From NCBI GenBank assembly GCA_964467925.1, contig CAYXSX010000001.1, positions 62,001 to 126,000 on the forward strand: a stretch of DNA of 64,000 nucleotides. The letters are read 5' to 3'. The translations under genes and the position numbers were made by a program. Source of the stretch: CAYXSX01 sp964467925. Lineage in GTDB: Bacteria > Pseudomonadota > Alphaproteobacteria > Micavibrionales > Micavibrionaceae. The notes beneath the pieces were generated by a model. It was not told the origin of the DNA, did not search any database, and was given only the letters and a program-made list of their open reading frames with translations. Numbering within the stretch: position 1 is the stretch's first letter; each line of letters starts with the position of its first letter. Shown here piece after piece: positions 36,301 to 44,450 of this stretch.

Positions 36301-37160
36301 GTACGCGCCTCGATCTCGCCTGTCAGGCTGTCGAGCTTGCCCGCGCGCTCATGAAGGGATTCCGCAAGGCGGTCGATATGAAATTCCGTTTTCTTGGAGA
36401 TAGCAGAAAAATCGCGCATTTCTGTGCGAAGCCCCTGACGCGCGCGTTGCAGCGATTTCATCACGGCCTTGGAGGAAGATGCGATTTCCGCAGCCTGACG
36501 GCATAAATTCTCGACGTCCTTGTTAATAATCCCGGCATTTTCTTCGGAAGGGAATAAAAGCGTTTGCAATTCCTTACGCAGCGCTTCGCTGTAATTCTTC
36601 ACTTCGGAGCGGCGGGTAAAAGCGCCATAGCCCCACCACAGCAGGGCCGGAGGCGCAAAGATGCCTGCAATCACAAGGCCAAGTTCGTGCGCTGCTGCCG
36701 GAAGCCCGCTTGAAAAGAGAGAGGTCAACGCAAAACCGAACCAGAGCGCGGTTAACACAGCCCCTGCGGCAACCGTAGGCTTTTGGAATGTCGAAGGTGT
36801 TTTTAGAGAAAGTGTGGCAGGCGATGGTGCCAGCTTGGAAAGCGTGGCCTGACCGGAAGCCTCCTCCGCTTTTGCCTCTTCCCGTCCGGCCTCTTCAAAG
36901 CCGCCGGAAATTCTGGCCGATGTTATGCGTATGGAACCAAGACCGGGGGTTTTTACGCGTGAGGACACCTTGTCGCGCAGCGCACCAAGTTTGTCGGCGC
37001 GGATATCGGGAACGTCCCTGCCCGTTTCCTGCTTTTCTTGTTTCTTTGTGGGCGAAGCCTCAAGCTCAATGCTGGCCGTGTCGATCTCGCCAAAATCATC
37101 CTGCGCCTCGGTATTGCGGGTGATCGAAGAAAAAGAACTCAATGCAGAATTATCGCCCAT
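33315..37160 (-). CDS. Giant membrane-anchored coiled-coil protein, TipN-like architecture
   Basis: Protein of 1281 residues. Residues 1-125 are polar and disordered; two membrane segments follow at about 129-150 and 160-180; residues about 200-1180 are near-continuous coiled coil rich in Ala, Glu, Asp, Ser, with repeated patterns such as AEKIREILRGQAQEI. A compact C-terminal domain (about 1190-1270, containing FTRRLADMQGR and TYVQRYIRHFEELF) ends it. Large proteins of this layout recur in alphaproteobacteria. The two N-terminal membrane helices followed by a long coiled coil match the layout of the Caulobacter pole marker TipN, but I cannot show sequence homology, and a chemotaxis-receptor or SMC origin is excluded by the lack of their signature domains. 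The gene is flanked by a palindrome upstream. Confidence 0.8.
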   Translation of the reverse strand: MGDNSALSSFSSITRNTEAQDDFGEIDTASIELEASPTKKQEKQETGRDVPDIRADKLGALRDKVSSRVKTPGLGSIRITSARISGGFEEAGREEAKAEEASGQATLSKLAPSPATLSLKTPSTFQKPTVAAGAVLTALWFGFALTSLFSSGLPAAAHELGLVIAGIFAPPALLWWGYGAFTRRSEVKNYSEALRKELQTLLFPSEENAGIINKDVENLCRQAAEIASSSKAVMKSLQRARQGLRTEMRDFSAISKKTEFHIDRLAESLHERAGKLDSLTGEIEARTARIDEKAKEGAEAWDSATLTILDRAGEIEAAMGKGADKILDAADRAAEKTRGIEDQFASSYEDLQDSLDKAAERFEGLALRFDDHTKGLSEAADHVSEETRRLADTIKAQVEDLEDVTARTVDAMTGSAETIRVHREELDRGADSVAAQAKNIADKIEVSIRSLHKAVDESMAKSEGLEDRISEKTERLGEIVKEISGQADVIEDAGTFAANKLSESLSIAVSGSEKISAAVRRAVEQLEQATNAAKEQAAEMMDSSKQQITGLYEAGSENAEQLQGIVSLLDRSREQVEQASIAARIHIEELTGMIDAQGDRLSHSGEGLSERIEQITAALEKPLREINTAVTEANHQHEHIENVLGRRVGDLNEASDKATQCAEKIREILRGQAQEIASLSGQISGHARTINEQMSRQSDTLSDQVRESLAAVEKVAGALEEQSEQLHKVSYNAQNDLSTLEEAIETRCQKVNEFTTRSFTQLREMDEDLDGKITVLKTHAETAYKSIATVRDALADTAQEIEPIYTGAVERAQAASDRLDHLKSGFDVTAESNLAKLQQIGIVFDDRLESLKEGAETAAHILENSSNNLSARVRDIESASSSASDKMSTLAQALEDQSADIHLITDQALLKIETVQRMINDQFHELSISVGQAVSQLEDAGDEFTKQSENVQQQAVSVVGNFEDAGNTAKRQSEVLREHSEETVAQTSLMVASVKAEAAALLEQAQEALFELRKAGDSFAIRAREVAEQMKGSLETSENYGRELRKQANMIADTSADTADRLSKAVTILTGKVNEVGTTAAKVSGDIETARENLVDESERLIMVSTKAIEATNDVAETFGKQSVSLFKASQDALSRAEAIQKTEMRVQREAFLSSAKFVIESLHSLSVDVTRMLDGDVSEKTWKAFQKGDVSAFTRRLADMQGRMPLDKAREKFSRDTEFRTYVQRYIRHFEELFDQAVSSDHGALLSSTFASSEVGKLYEFLCSVAGKEPKLSGSSAKAA

Positions 37161-37362
37161 AGCTTTACGGCGCCCCTTGTCGCGTTGGTAAATTTTGAAA
37201 TGTTGAATAGAGTGATAAAGCCACGGCGCACTTTACTACGCAAGGACTTTAAGCAAGTCCCGAACAGGCTTGCACTTTCAAACAGGCGGCAGAAAAGCTT
37301 CCCCCGCCCTCTTTGGAAAAAGGCGTAAAATGCGTAAAGCTGTGGATAAAATCCCCTCAACC

Positions 37363-37488
37363 GTCATCCCGTTAGTATGGCCGCAAGGCCATTCACACAA
37401 ACGGGATCCATATGCCGATCAGCTTTGCTGATCGTCTTTGTGGATTCCGGATGTTTAAGTCTTGCTACGCAAGACCTCCGGAATGACG
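37363..37488. repeat. Palindromic element, family C (GTCATCCCG...GGAATGAC)
   Basis: About 126 bp. Outer ends GTCATCCCG and CCGGAATGAC pair imperfectly, and the interior contains AACGGGATCC, two local hairpins (GCCGCAAGGC; GATCAGCTTTGCTGATC) and GGATTCCGGA. It fills most of the 330-bp gap between the coiled-coil gene and the symporter. Its right end lies seven bases from the symporter stop codon. Confidence 0.85.
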
Positions 37489-37494
37489 TTGATG

Positions 37495-38937
37495 TTAGAT
37501 TTTAAGTTTTTTCAGATACTCATTGAGATCTTTACGTATTTCAGGCGCCAACACATAAAGCCCTATAATATTGGGCCAGGCCATAGCGAGAATCATCGCG
37601 TCGGAAAATTCGATTAGGCTGGAAAGTTGAACTGAAGCGCCGATCACCACAAAACCGCAGAACAGCAAATTAAAAATTGTCTCCACCGTCTTTGTTTCGC
37701 CGAAAAGATAAGTCGCCGCCTTCACCCCGCAATACGACCACGTAATCAGCGTGGAATAGGCAAAGAGAAAAACAGTCAGCGCCAATACATAAGGAAACCA
37801 AGAAATACCACTTTCAAAGGCTCGGGAAGTCAGCTCCACCCCGCCAAGACCGTCCGTTTCGGTATAAACGCCCGTGATAACAATCACCAAAGCGGTCACC
37901 GTGCAAATCACCACCGTATCGATAAACGGGCCGAGCATGCCGACAAATCCTTGTGAAATCGGACTCTTTGTACGGGCGGAGCACTGAACAATCGCGGCGG
38001 AGCCCAGCCCCGCTTCGTTAGAAAAGGCCGCGCGCTGCACACCGACCAGAAGCCCGCCAAGTAGCCCGCCAAAACCGGCCTGCATAGAAAAGGCTCCATC
38101 GAACACGGCGCGCATGGCTTCGGGAATATTGCCGAAATGCAGAGCAATGACCACCAACCCCGCGGCAAGATAAATGCCGCCGATAAGCGGTACCAGCTTG
38201 GCCGCCACCGAAGCGATGGATTTGATGCCTCCGATAATGACGATACCGACAAGAAACGAAAGGCCGAGACCGAACAACCAGCCCTGCCCGCCCAGCGGCC
38301 CGGCCTCGCCGCCCGTGACGTTCATGACCTGCTGATAGGCCTGATTGGCCTGAAACATATTACCGCCGCCGATGGCTCCGCACATAACGGCAAAGGCAAA
38401 TATTCCCGCCAGCAAGGGCCCAAGATAAGGGAAACCGCGCGATTCAAAAGCATCACGCAAATAATACATCGGCCCGCCGGATATAGTTTCCGGATTCTCC
38501 CGATCGGGATGAATGCGGTATTTCACGCCCAGCGCGACTTCGGCGAATTTCGTGGACATCGACAGAAATCCCATAATGATCATCCAGATCATCGCGCCCG
38601 GCCCGCCGACCGATATTGCCACAGCCACGCCCGCGATATTGCCCAGCCCCACCGTGCCGGACAGCGAAGCGCTTAAAGCTTGAAAGTTAGTGATCTCACC
38701 ATCCTTCTTGCTTAGCCCCTTGGGCGGAGGACTGAACAGAAGCTGCACGGCATGACCGAAATATTTGAAATTGATAAAACCGAGATAAACAGTGAAAAAG
38801 ACAGCCGCCGCCGCCAGCCATACGAGAATAAGTTTGACCTCCAGCCCCTCGACCAAAGGCAAGGAATAAAAGACGGCGGAAGAGACATGTTCCGCTAAGG
38901 GCTGAAATAATCTTTCAATTTCCTGATCTATGCTCAT
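37495..38937 (-). CDS. Sodium:alanine symporter (AGCS family)
   Basis: Inner-membrane carrier of 480 residues with about eleven membrane segments. The family signature appears in SGTVGLGNIAGVAVAISVGG and GPGAMIWM, and the later NEAGLGSAAIVQ block is conserved. It imports alanine or glycine with sodium. It stands alone, with a palindrome after its stop codon and a secreted hypothetical gene upstream. Confidence 0.94.
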   Translation of the reverse strand: MSIDQEIERLFQPLAEHVSSAVFYSLPLVEGLEVKLILVWLAAAAVFFTVYLGFINFKYFGHAVQLLFSPPPKGLSKKDGEITNFQALSASLSGTVGLGNIAGVAVAISVGGPGAMIWMIIMGFLSMSTKFAEVALGVKYRIHPDRENPETISGGPMYYLRDAFESRGFPYLGPLLAGIFAFAVMCGAIGGGNMFQANQAYQQVMNVTGGEAGPLGGQGWLFGLGLSFLVGIVIIGGIKSIASVAAKLVPLIGGIYLAAGLVVIALHFGNIPEAMRAVFDGAFSMQAGFGGLLGGLLVGVQRAAFSNEAGLGSAAIVQCSARTKSPISQGFVGMLGPFIDTVVICTVTALVIVITGVYTETDGLGGVELTSRAFESGISWFPYVLALTVFLFAYSTLITWSYCGVKAATYLFGETKTVETIFNLLFCGFVVIGASVQLSSLIEFSDAMILAMAWPNIIGLYVLAPEIRKDLNEYLKKLKI

Positions 38938-39006
38938 GCCTTAAGCATAAAGAACATGAGGTTATTTGAAACAGAAAACCCGGAAGATATGAAAGTTATC
39001 CCAGCC

Positions 39007-39495
39007 CTATTGATCGCAAATCGGCGAGGATACGGGATGAGAGGGATAAAACGTGCTGGCCCATTTACGCACGGCTTTCATATCCATTCCGCTGGCCTGC
39101 TCTATCCTGGGCGCATAACGCACACAAAAGAGATCGGGACGCATGGAGGCAGCATCGCGCGAAACCTTGTTCGCCAGCGTAGTGCGAAGTGTATTAAAGC
39201 TGCCCGCAGGATCGGGAGAACCGGTACGCTGGAAATAGGTCGTCAGGATTTTTTCGTACGCCGCAATCAGGTCAGCATGATCGCGCGTGAAAATGCGGTA
39301 TTTGCCGTACAGGTTCTGACTGGCGAAACGCGGCATCGCCTGACAATTCAGGCCGATCACCATCAACTCGCTGTGAATGCGAAGGCCCTGCTCGGCTTCG
39401 GCTTCGGCTTTGGAATAACAGGCCTGCCCGGCAAAAGCCGCCGAAGTTAGGCCAAGGGCAAAAAACACAGTAAATACAAATATAATAGGTTTCAT
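39007..39495 (-). CDS. Secreted hypothetical protein
   Basis: Protein of 162 residues with a signal peptide cleaved near residue 22 (FALGLTSAAFA-G). The mature part is helical with four cysteines (Cys26, then CQAM, LFCVRY and PICDQ), suitable for two disulphide bonds in the periplasm. I do not recognise a named domain. It follows the 2-hydroxyacid dehydrogenase by five bases on the same strand, so they may be co-transcribed, although no functional link is evident. Confidence 0.75.
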   Translation of the reverse strand: MKPIIFVFTVFFALGLTSAAFAGQACYSKAEAEAEQGLRIHSELMVIGLNCQAMPRFASQNLYGKYRIFTRDHADLIAAYEKILTTYFQRTGSPDPAGSFNTLRTTLANKVSRDAASMRPDLFCVRYAPRIEQASGMDMKAVRKWASTFYPSHPVSSPICDQ

Positions 39496-39500
39496 GGTTA

Positions 39501-40457
39501 TTATGCTGCTACGCTCGTTATGACAGGTGTTAATACAGGTTGCCCCTCGAAATATGCAAGAATATTATCAACCACCAGTTGCCCCATACGGGTGCGCGTT
39601 TCCACCGTCGCCGAGCCGATATGCGGAAGCAGGACGACATTGTCCATTTTCACAAGCGCTTCGGGAACATTCGGTTCATCCTTAAAAACGTCCAGACCGG
39701 CAGCGGCAATCGTTTTATTGCGCAGCGCGACCTGAAGATCGTCTTCATTCACCACGGTGCCGCGGGCGATGTTGATCAGAATTCCCCGCGGCCCCAAAGC
39801 CTCGAGTATATCCAGATCGACAAGATTTTCCGTTTCCGGCCCGCCCGCACAGGCCAGAACAAGGAAATCACAAGCTTGCGCCATTTCGCGCAAATCCTTG
39901 TAAAAAGGATAATCGACATCGTCCTTTTGCGTACGGCCGTGATAAATCACGTCGATTTCAAACGCCTCCAGCCGCTTGGCGATCGCACGCCCGATCCGCC
40001 CCAACCCAACGATCCCGGCGGTTTTGCCCGCCAGTGTAGTACCGAGAGGAAGCGGCCCGCCGTGCCATTTACCGACGCGCACGAACATATCACCCTCCAC
40101 CACACGCCGCGCAGTAGCCAGCAAAAGCGCCAGCGCCGTATCCGCCGTATCGTTGGTCAGGATGTCGGGAGTATAAGTCACCGCAATGCCGCGCCGCGCG
40201 GCCTCGGCCACGTCGATATTGTTATACCCCACGCCGAATTGCGCGATAATTTCCAGATTGGGCAATGCCTCCATTAAATTGCTGCCCACTCCCGCACTAT
40301 TATAAGTGGAGAGCACGGCAACGATATTATCGGCATTTTCCCGCAACGTGGCTTCAGGATCGTTTTCCTTCCAGAGCCGAATTATATTGAAGTGGTCTTC
40401 CAGCTTCTTCATCTCGGGCGGCAAAATACTTTGCAGAGCGAGGAGTGTTTTTTTCAT
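39501..40457 (-). CDS. D-2-hydroxyacid dehydrogenase (NAD(P)-dependent)
   Basis: Oxidoreductase of 318 residues. The nucleotide-binding motif GLGRIGRAIAKRL is near residue 151 and the catalytic Arg-Glu-His arrangement ends in LLPHIGSATVETR. It reduces or oxidises 2-keto acids such as glyoxylate or hydroxypyruvate; the arrangement of motifs fits the GhrB/hydroxypyruvate reductase branch rather than SerA, which carries an extra regulatory domain. It is divergent from miaB. Confidence 0.92.
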   Translation of the reverse strand: MKKTLLALQSILPPEMKKLEDHFNIIRLWKENDPEATLRENADNIVAVLSTYNSAGVGSNLMEALPNLEIIAQFGVGYNNIDVAEAARRGIAVTYTPDILTNDTADTALALLLATARRVVEGDMFVRVGKWHGGPLPLGTTLAGKTAGIVGLGRIGRAIAKRLEAFEIDVIYHGRTQKDDVDYPFYKDLREMAQACDFLVLACAGGPETENLVDLDILEALGPRGILINIARGTVVNEDDLQVALRNKTIAAAGLDVFKDEPNVPEALVKMDNVVLLPHIGSATVETRTRMGQLVVDNILAYFEGQPVLTPVITSVAA

Positions 40458-40532
40458 TGTCCCGTATCTATTATTGCTTTTTTAGGCTCTTTTATGGTTT
40501 ATGAGCGACATCACATTAAAATTTTTAGGGCC

Positions 40533-41912
40533 ATGAACGCAAACAAAAACAAAAAACTGTTTATTAAAACTTGGGGTTGTCAGATGAACTCTTACGACAG
40601 CCAGCGCATGAGCGACATCCTGCGCCCCTTCGGCTATAGCGCAACGGACAGCGCGGAAGATGCCGATATGGTGATTTTGAACACCTGTCACATCCGTGAA
40701 AAGGCAACCGAAAAAGTGTTTTCCGATCTGGGCCGTATCAAGCCGCTAAAAAAGAAAAAAGAAGCCAAGGGCGAGCAAATGCTGATCGCCGTGGCGGGCT
40801 GCGTGGCGCAGGCGGAAGGCGATTTTATTCTTGAGCGCGCGCCCTATGTGGATATGGTGTTCGGCCCGCAAACCTATCACGAACTTCCTGAAATGATGGC
40901 CAAAGCCACGGGCGCGTATGGCGATGCGCGTATTGTAAATACCGAGTTTCCGGCGCAATCGAAATTCGACCGTCTTCCCGAGGAACAGGAAGTTCACGGT
41001 GCCACCGCTTATCTTTCCATTCAGGAAGGATGCGATAAATTCTGTACCTTCTGCGTTGTGCCCTATACGCGCGGGGCGGAGTTTTCGCGTTCGGCTCAGG
41101 AAATTGTCGATGAAGCCAAACGCCTTGTCGATAACGGCGCAAAAGAAATCACTCTTCTGGGCCAAAACGTCAATGCCTTTCACGGCACAGGACCGGATGG
41201 CAGCACTTGGGACCTTGCGCGCCTGATCGATGCGATTGCGGAGATTGATGGCCTATCGCGCATCCGCTACACCACTTCCCACCCGCGCGATATGGATGAC
41301 GATTTGATCGCCGTGCATGGCAGCGTGGACAAGCTGATGCCCTTCCTGCATCTTCCGGTGCAATCGGGATCAGATAAAATCCTCAAGGCTATGAACCGCA
41401 AACATACAGGCGATTTCTACCGTGATATTATCGCGCGGCTAAGGAAAGCGCGCCCCGATATTGCCTTTTCCTCAGACTTCATCGTCGCCTTCCCCGGCGA
41501 GAGCGAGGCGGATTTCGAAGACACGATGCAGCTTGTACGCGATGTGAATTACGCCTCCTGCTATTCCTTTATGTACAGCGCCCGCCCCGGCACCCCGGCG
41601 GCGAATATGCAGGGGCTGATCCGCCCCGAAATTGCGGCGGAGCGTCTGGCGCGGCTACAGGGATTGCTCAACGAACAACAACTTGCCTTCAACCAAAGCT
41701 GCGTCGGCCTGACCCTGCCCGTTCTGCTGGATCGCAAGGGCAAACGCGAAGGTCAGATTCAGGGCCGTAGCCCCTATAACCAATCCGTCTATGTAGAGGC
41801 CAAAGACCGCCTTTTAAACGAGATAATCGAGGTCCAAATTGAAGAGGGATTCGATAAGTCATTGACAGGAAACATAAAAATTTCAGAAAGCCTGAGCTCT
41901 ACTGCTCTGTAA
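40533..41912 (+). CDS. miaB: tRNA-2-methylthio-N6-dimethylallyladenosine synthase MiaB
   Basis: Radical SAM methylthiotransferase that thiomethylates A37 in tRNAs reading UNN codons; 459 residues. The N-terminal cluster cysteines are Cys16 (TWGCQMNSYDS), Cys52 (TCHIR) and Cys90; the radical SAM motif CDKFCTFC supplies Cys167, 171 and 174; a TRAM domain closes the protein (LPVLLDRKGKREGQIQGRS). The frame is open from 40392, but the conserved N-terminus begins at the ATG at 40533. It opens the long conserved block up to pnp. Confidence 0.97.
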   Translation: MNANKNKKLFIKTWGCQMNSYDSQRMSDILRPFGYSATDSAEDADMVILNTCHIREKATEKVFSDLGRIKPLKKKKEAKGEQMLIAVAGCVAQAEGDFILERAPYVDMVFGPQTYHELPEMMAKATGAYGDARIVNTEFPAQSKFDRLPEEQEVHGATAYLSIQEGCDKFCTFCVVPYTRGAEFSRSAQEIVDEAKRLVDNGAKEITLLGQNVNAFHGTGPDGSTWDLARLIDAIAEIDGLSRIRYTTSHPRDMDDDLIAVHGSVDKLMPFLHLPVQSGSDKILKAMNRKHTGDFYRDIIARLRKARPDIAFSSDFIVAFPGESEADFEDTMQLVRDVNYASCYSFMYSARPGTPAANMQGLIRPEIAAERLARLQGLLNEQQLAFNQSCVGLTLPVLLDRKGKREGQIQGRSPYNQSVYVEAKDRLLNEIIEVQIEEGFDKSLTGNIKISESLSSTAL

Positions 41913-41986
41913 AAATGCACTATATTTCTTATAGATTAGGGTCATTTGTGTTATAATTAGGAAATAACAACAAAAGGCAGGCATAC

Positions 41987-42952
41987 TTGGCGCATAGGCT
42001 GGATTTAGAATTTAATAACAATGACTTGGTTCCCATGCTCTTTGGTGTGCAAAACGCCCATCTGAATTACCTCGAAGATAAAACCGGTGTCGACATCTCC
42101 AACCGCGGCAACCGCGTTACGCTTTCCGGCTCTAAAACAGCGTTGAAAAAAACGCGAGATATTCTGGATGGTCTTTGGGCCCGGCTTGAAGCCGGAGACG
42201 AGATAAGTATCGCCGACATCGATGCACGGTTGCGGTTTATGGACGATAAAAGCGGTCCGCCCAGCGCACACAAAAACCACGAACATAAGCCCGGCGATTT
42301 TCGCGCGCTTCAAACGCGCCGTAAAAGCATATCGCCCCGCTCCCCCAATCAGGCACGGTATATCAAGGCCATTCAGGACAATGAAATGGTCTTCGGTCTC
42401 GGCCCCGCCGGTACGGGCAAAACCTATCTTGCTGTGGCCGTAGGCGTTTCGATGTTTCTTGAGGGTAAGGTCGAGCGCCTGATTTTCACGCGCCCCGCTA
42501 TTGAGGCGGGAGAGCGCCTCGGATTTCTACCCGGCGACATGCAGGAAAAGGTGGATCCCTATTTGCGCCCGATTTACGATGCGCTTCAGGATATGCTGCC
42601 GCCCGACATCATGATGAAAAAGATGGAAAGCGGCGAGATAGAGGTCGCGCCCCTTGCCTTTATGCGCGGGCGAACCTTAAGCAACGCCTTCGTAATTCTG
42701 GACGAGGCGCAGAACACGACATGCACGCAAATGAAAATGTTCCTGACCCGCATGGGGGAATCCAGCCGTATGGTCATTACCGGTGACATCACGCAAACCG
42801 ACCTTCCTACGGGGGTGAAATCCGGCTTGCGCGACGCGACGGAAATCCTTGAAGGTGTGGAAGGAATAAGCTTTATCCGTTTCGCCAAGGAAGACGTGAT
42901 CCGTCATCCGCTGGTGAAAAAAATTGTTCACGCCTACGACCATCAAAAGTGA
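41987..42952 (+). CDS. ybeZ: PhoH family ATPase (YbeZ)
   Basis: ATPase of 321 residues using TTG at 41987, supported by GGCAGG upstream. After an N-terminal KH-like part, the PhoH domain shows Walker A GLGPAGTGKTYLAV at about 137-150 and Walker B FVILDEAQNTT. It is linked to RNA metabolism and is usually encoded before ybeY, as here (16 bases between them). Confidence 0.95.
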   Translation: MAHRLDLEFNNNDLVPMLFGVQNAHLNYLEDKTGVDISNRGNRVTLSGSKTALKKTRDILDGLWARLEAGDEISIADIDARLRFMDDKSGPPSAHKNHEHKPGDFRALQTRRKSISPRSPNQARYIKAIQDNEMVFGLGPAGTGKTYLAVAVGVSMFLEGKVERLIFTRPAIEAGERLGFLPGDMQEKVDPYLRPIYDALQDMLPPDIMMKKMESGEIEVAPLAFMRGRTLSNAFVILDEAQNTTCTQMKMFLTRMGESSRMVITGDITQTDLPTGVKSGLRDATEILEGVEGISFIRFAKEDVIRHPLVKKIVHAYDHQK

Positions 42953-42968
42953 TATAAAATTTCCTATT

Positions 42969-43469
42969 ATGAAAGATATGCCAATCCAGATTGACATTTC
43001 CGCCCCGTGCCCCCTTTGGGCGAACGCGGCGCCGGACATTGAAAATCTGGCGCAGAAGTCGGTGAAAACGGCGCTTCGTAACGTTCCTGCCCTGCGCGGT
43101 TTTATTCTGGAGCTCAGCCTGCTTCTAACCGATAACGAGCAGATCCATCACCTGAACAAGGTTTACCGTTTCAAGGACAAGCCCACAAACGTGCTGTCCT
43201 TCCCTCAGATCGACTGGACCGACCCGCCGGAAAAGGGAATACTGGTTTCACTCGGCGATATTATTCTTGCTTTCGAGACGATTGAAAAAGAAGCCAAGGA
43301 GCAGAAAAAGACATTTACCGACCACCTGTCTCACCTTCTGGTTCACGGCACGTTGCATCTATGCGGCTATGATCATGAAAACGACGAAGATGCAGAGATC
43401 ATGGAAGGGTTAGAGGTGAAAATTTTAACCGCTCTGAACGTAAAAAACCCTTATCAAGACCATGATTAA
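42969..43469 (+). CDS. ybeY: Endoribonuclease YbeY
   Basis: Zinc-dependent RNase of 166 residues that takes part in 16S rRNA 3' maturation and ribosome quality control. The metal site HGTLHLCGYDH is complete, and FKDKPTNVLSFP is the second conserved block. The frame opens at 42924, inside ybeZ; I place the start at 42969 (ATG), with another ATG nine bases later as alternative. It follows ybeZ and precedes the CorC-like gene in the conserved order. Confidence 0.95.
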   Translation: MKDMPIQIDISAPCPLWANAAPDIENLAQKSVKTALRNVPALRGFILELSLLLTDNEQIHHLNKVYRFKDKPTNVLSFPQIDWTDPPEKGILVSLGDIILAFETIEKEAKEQKKTFTDHLSHLLVHGTLHLCGYDHENDEDAEIMEGLEVKILTALNVKNPYQDHD

Positions 43470-43494
43470 TGTGTCATATTGAAGACAGATTAAA

Positions 43495-44427
43495 ATGCTG
43501 AAAATGGCCCAAGAGAACGACGACCCCCACAGTAGTAACGCCCCCTCCCCCGCGGAAGGGGCAACAAACGCCAGCAAACCCGAGAATAAGGTCGGTTTTC
43601 TGTCACGCCTGCAATCCATGATGAAGGGCAAGCCGGACAGTTCCTTGCGCGAAACTCTCGAGGAATATATCGAGGAAGCGGGCGAGGATGACGCCAGCTC
43701 CGTTTCTCATCAGGAAAAGGCCCTGATTTCCAACGTGCTCAAGCTGCGCGATCTTTCCGTGTTCGATCTGATGGTGCCGCGCGCCGATATTGTCGCGATT
43801 GATGTCGGCACGTCACAGGAAGAGCTTTTAAGCCTTTTGGCCGAAAAGCAGTATAGCCGCCTGCCCGTATATAAAGACAATCTCGATCACACATTGGGCA
43901 CGATCCACATTAAAGACATTCTTTCCGCGCTGGCGAAGGGAAAAAGCATTTCCATCAAGAAACTGGTGCGCGAATGCCCGATCGTTTCCCCCTCCATGCA
44001 CGTGCTCGACTTGCTGCTTTATATGAAAGAAAGCCGCAAACATATGGCGCTTGTGGTTGATGAATATGGCGGCATCGATGGACTGGTAACAATTGGCGAT
44101 GTTATCGAGAATATCGTGGGCGAGATTGACGATGAATACGAAAACGAAACTCTCGCCGAAATGGAAGAACAGGATGACGGCTCGGTCATGGCGGATGCGC
44201 GGGTTTACATCGAGGAATTCGAAGCCCGTTTCGGCGCTCTTCTGACCGCCGAGGAGCGGGAAGAGAACGAGACGCTGGGCGGGCTCGTCTTCCACATTGC
44301 GGGCCGCATTCCGGCGCGCGGCGAAATCCTGACCCATAGCAGCGGCATGACCTTCGAAGTGATGGAGGCAGATCCGCGCCGCATCAGCCGCATGTGCATA
44401 CGCAATATTCCCTCTGTACTCGGCTAG
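43495..44427 (+). CDS. corC: CorC/HlyC-type CBS domain protein
   Basis: Cytosolic protein of 310 residues: a polar first 50 residues, a region with LRETLEEYIEEAGEDD, a CBS pair (FDLMVPRADIVAIDVG near residue 83 and KHMALVVDEYGGIDGLVT near residue 180) and a C-terminal CorC_HlyC FAD-like domain (LGGLVFHIAGRIP). It lacks the DUF21 membrane domain. Family members affect Mg/Co homeostasis; in this gene neighbourhood (ybeY-corC-lnt) it may support the envelope. lnt begins 23 bases later. Confidence 0.93.
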   Translation: MLKMAQENDDPHSSNAPSPAEGATNASKPENKVGFLSRLQSMMKGKPDSSLRETLEEYIEEAGEDDASSVSHQEKALISNVLKLRDLSVFDLMVPRADIVAIDVGTSQEELLSLLAEKQYSRLPVYKDNLDHTLGTIHIKDILSALAKGKSISIKKLVRECPIVSPSMHVLDLLLYMKESRKHMALVVDEYGGIDGLVTIGDVIENIVGEIDDEYENETLAEMEEQDDGSVMADARVYIEEFEARFGALLTAEEREENETLGGLVFHIAGRIPARGEILTHSSGMTFEVMEADPRRISRMCIRNIPSVLG

Positions 44428-44450
44428 GCGCTTTCGCCAATATAGCGCGC

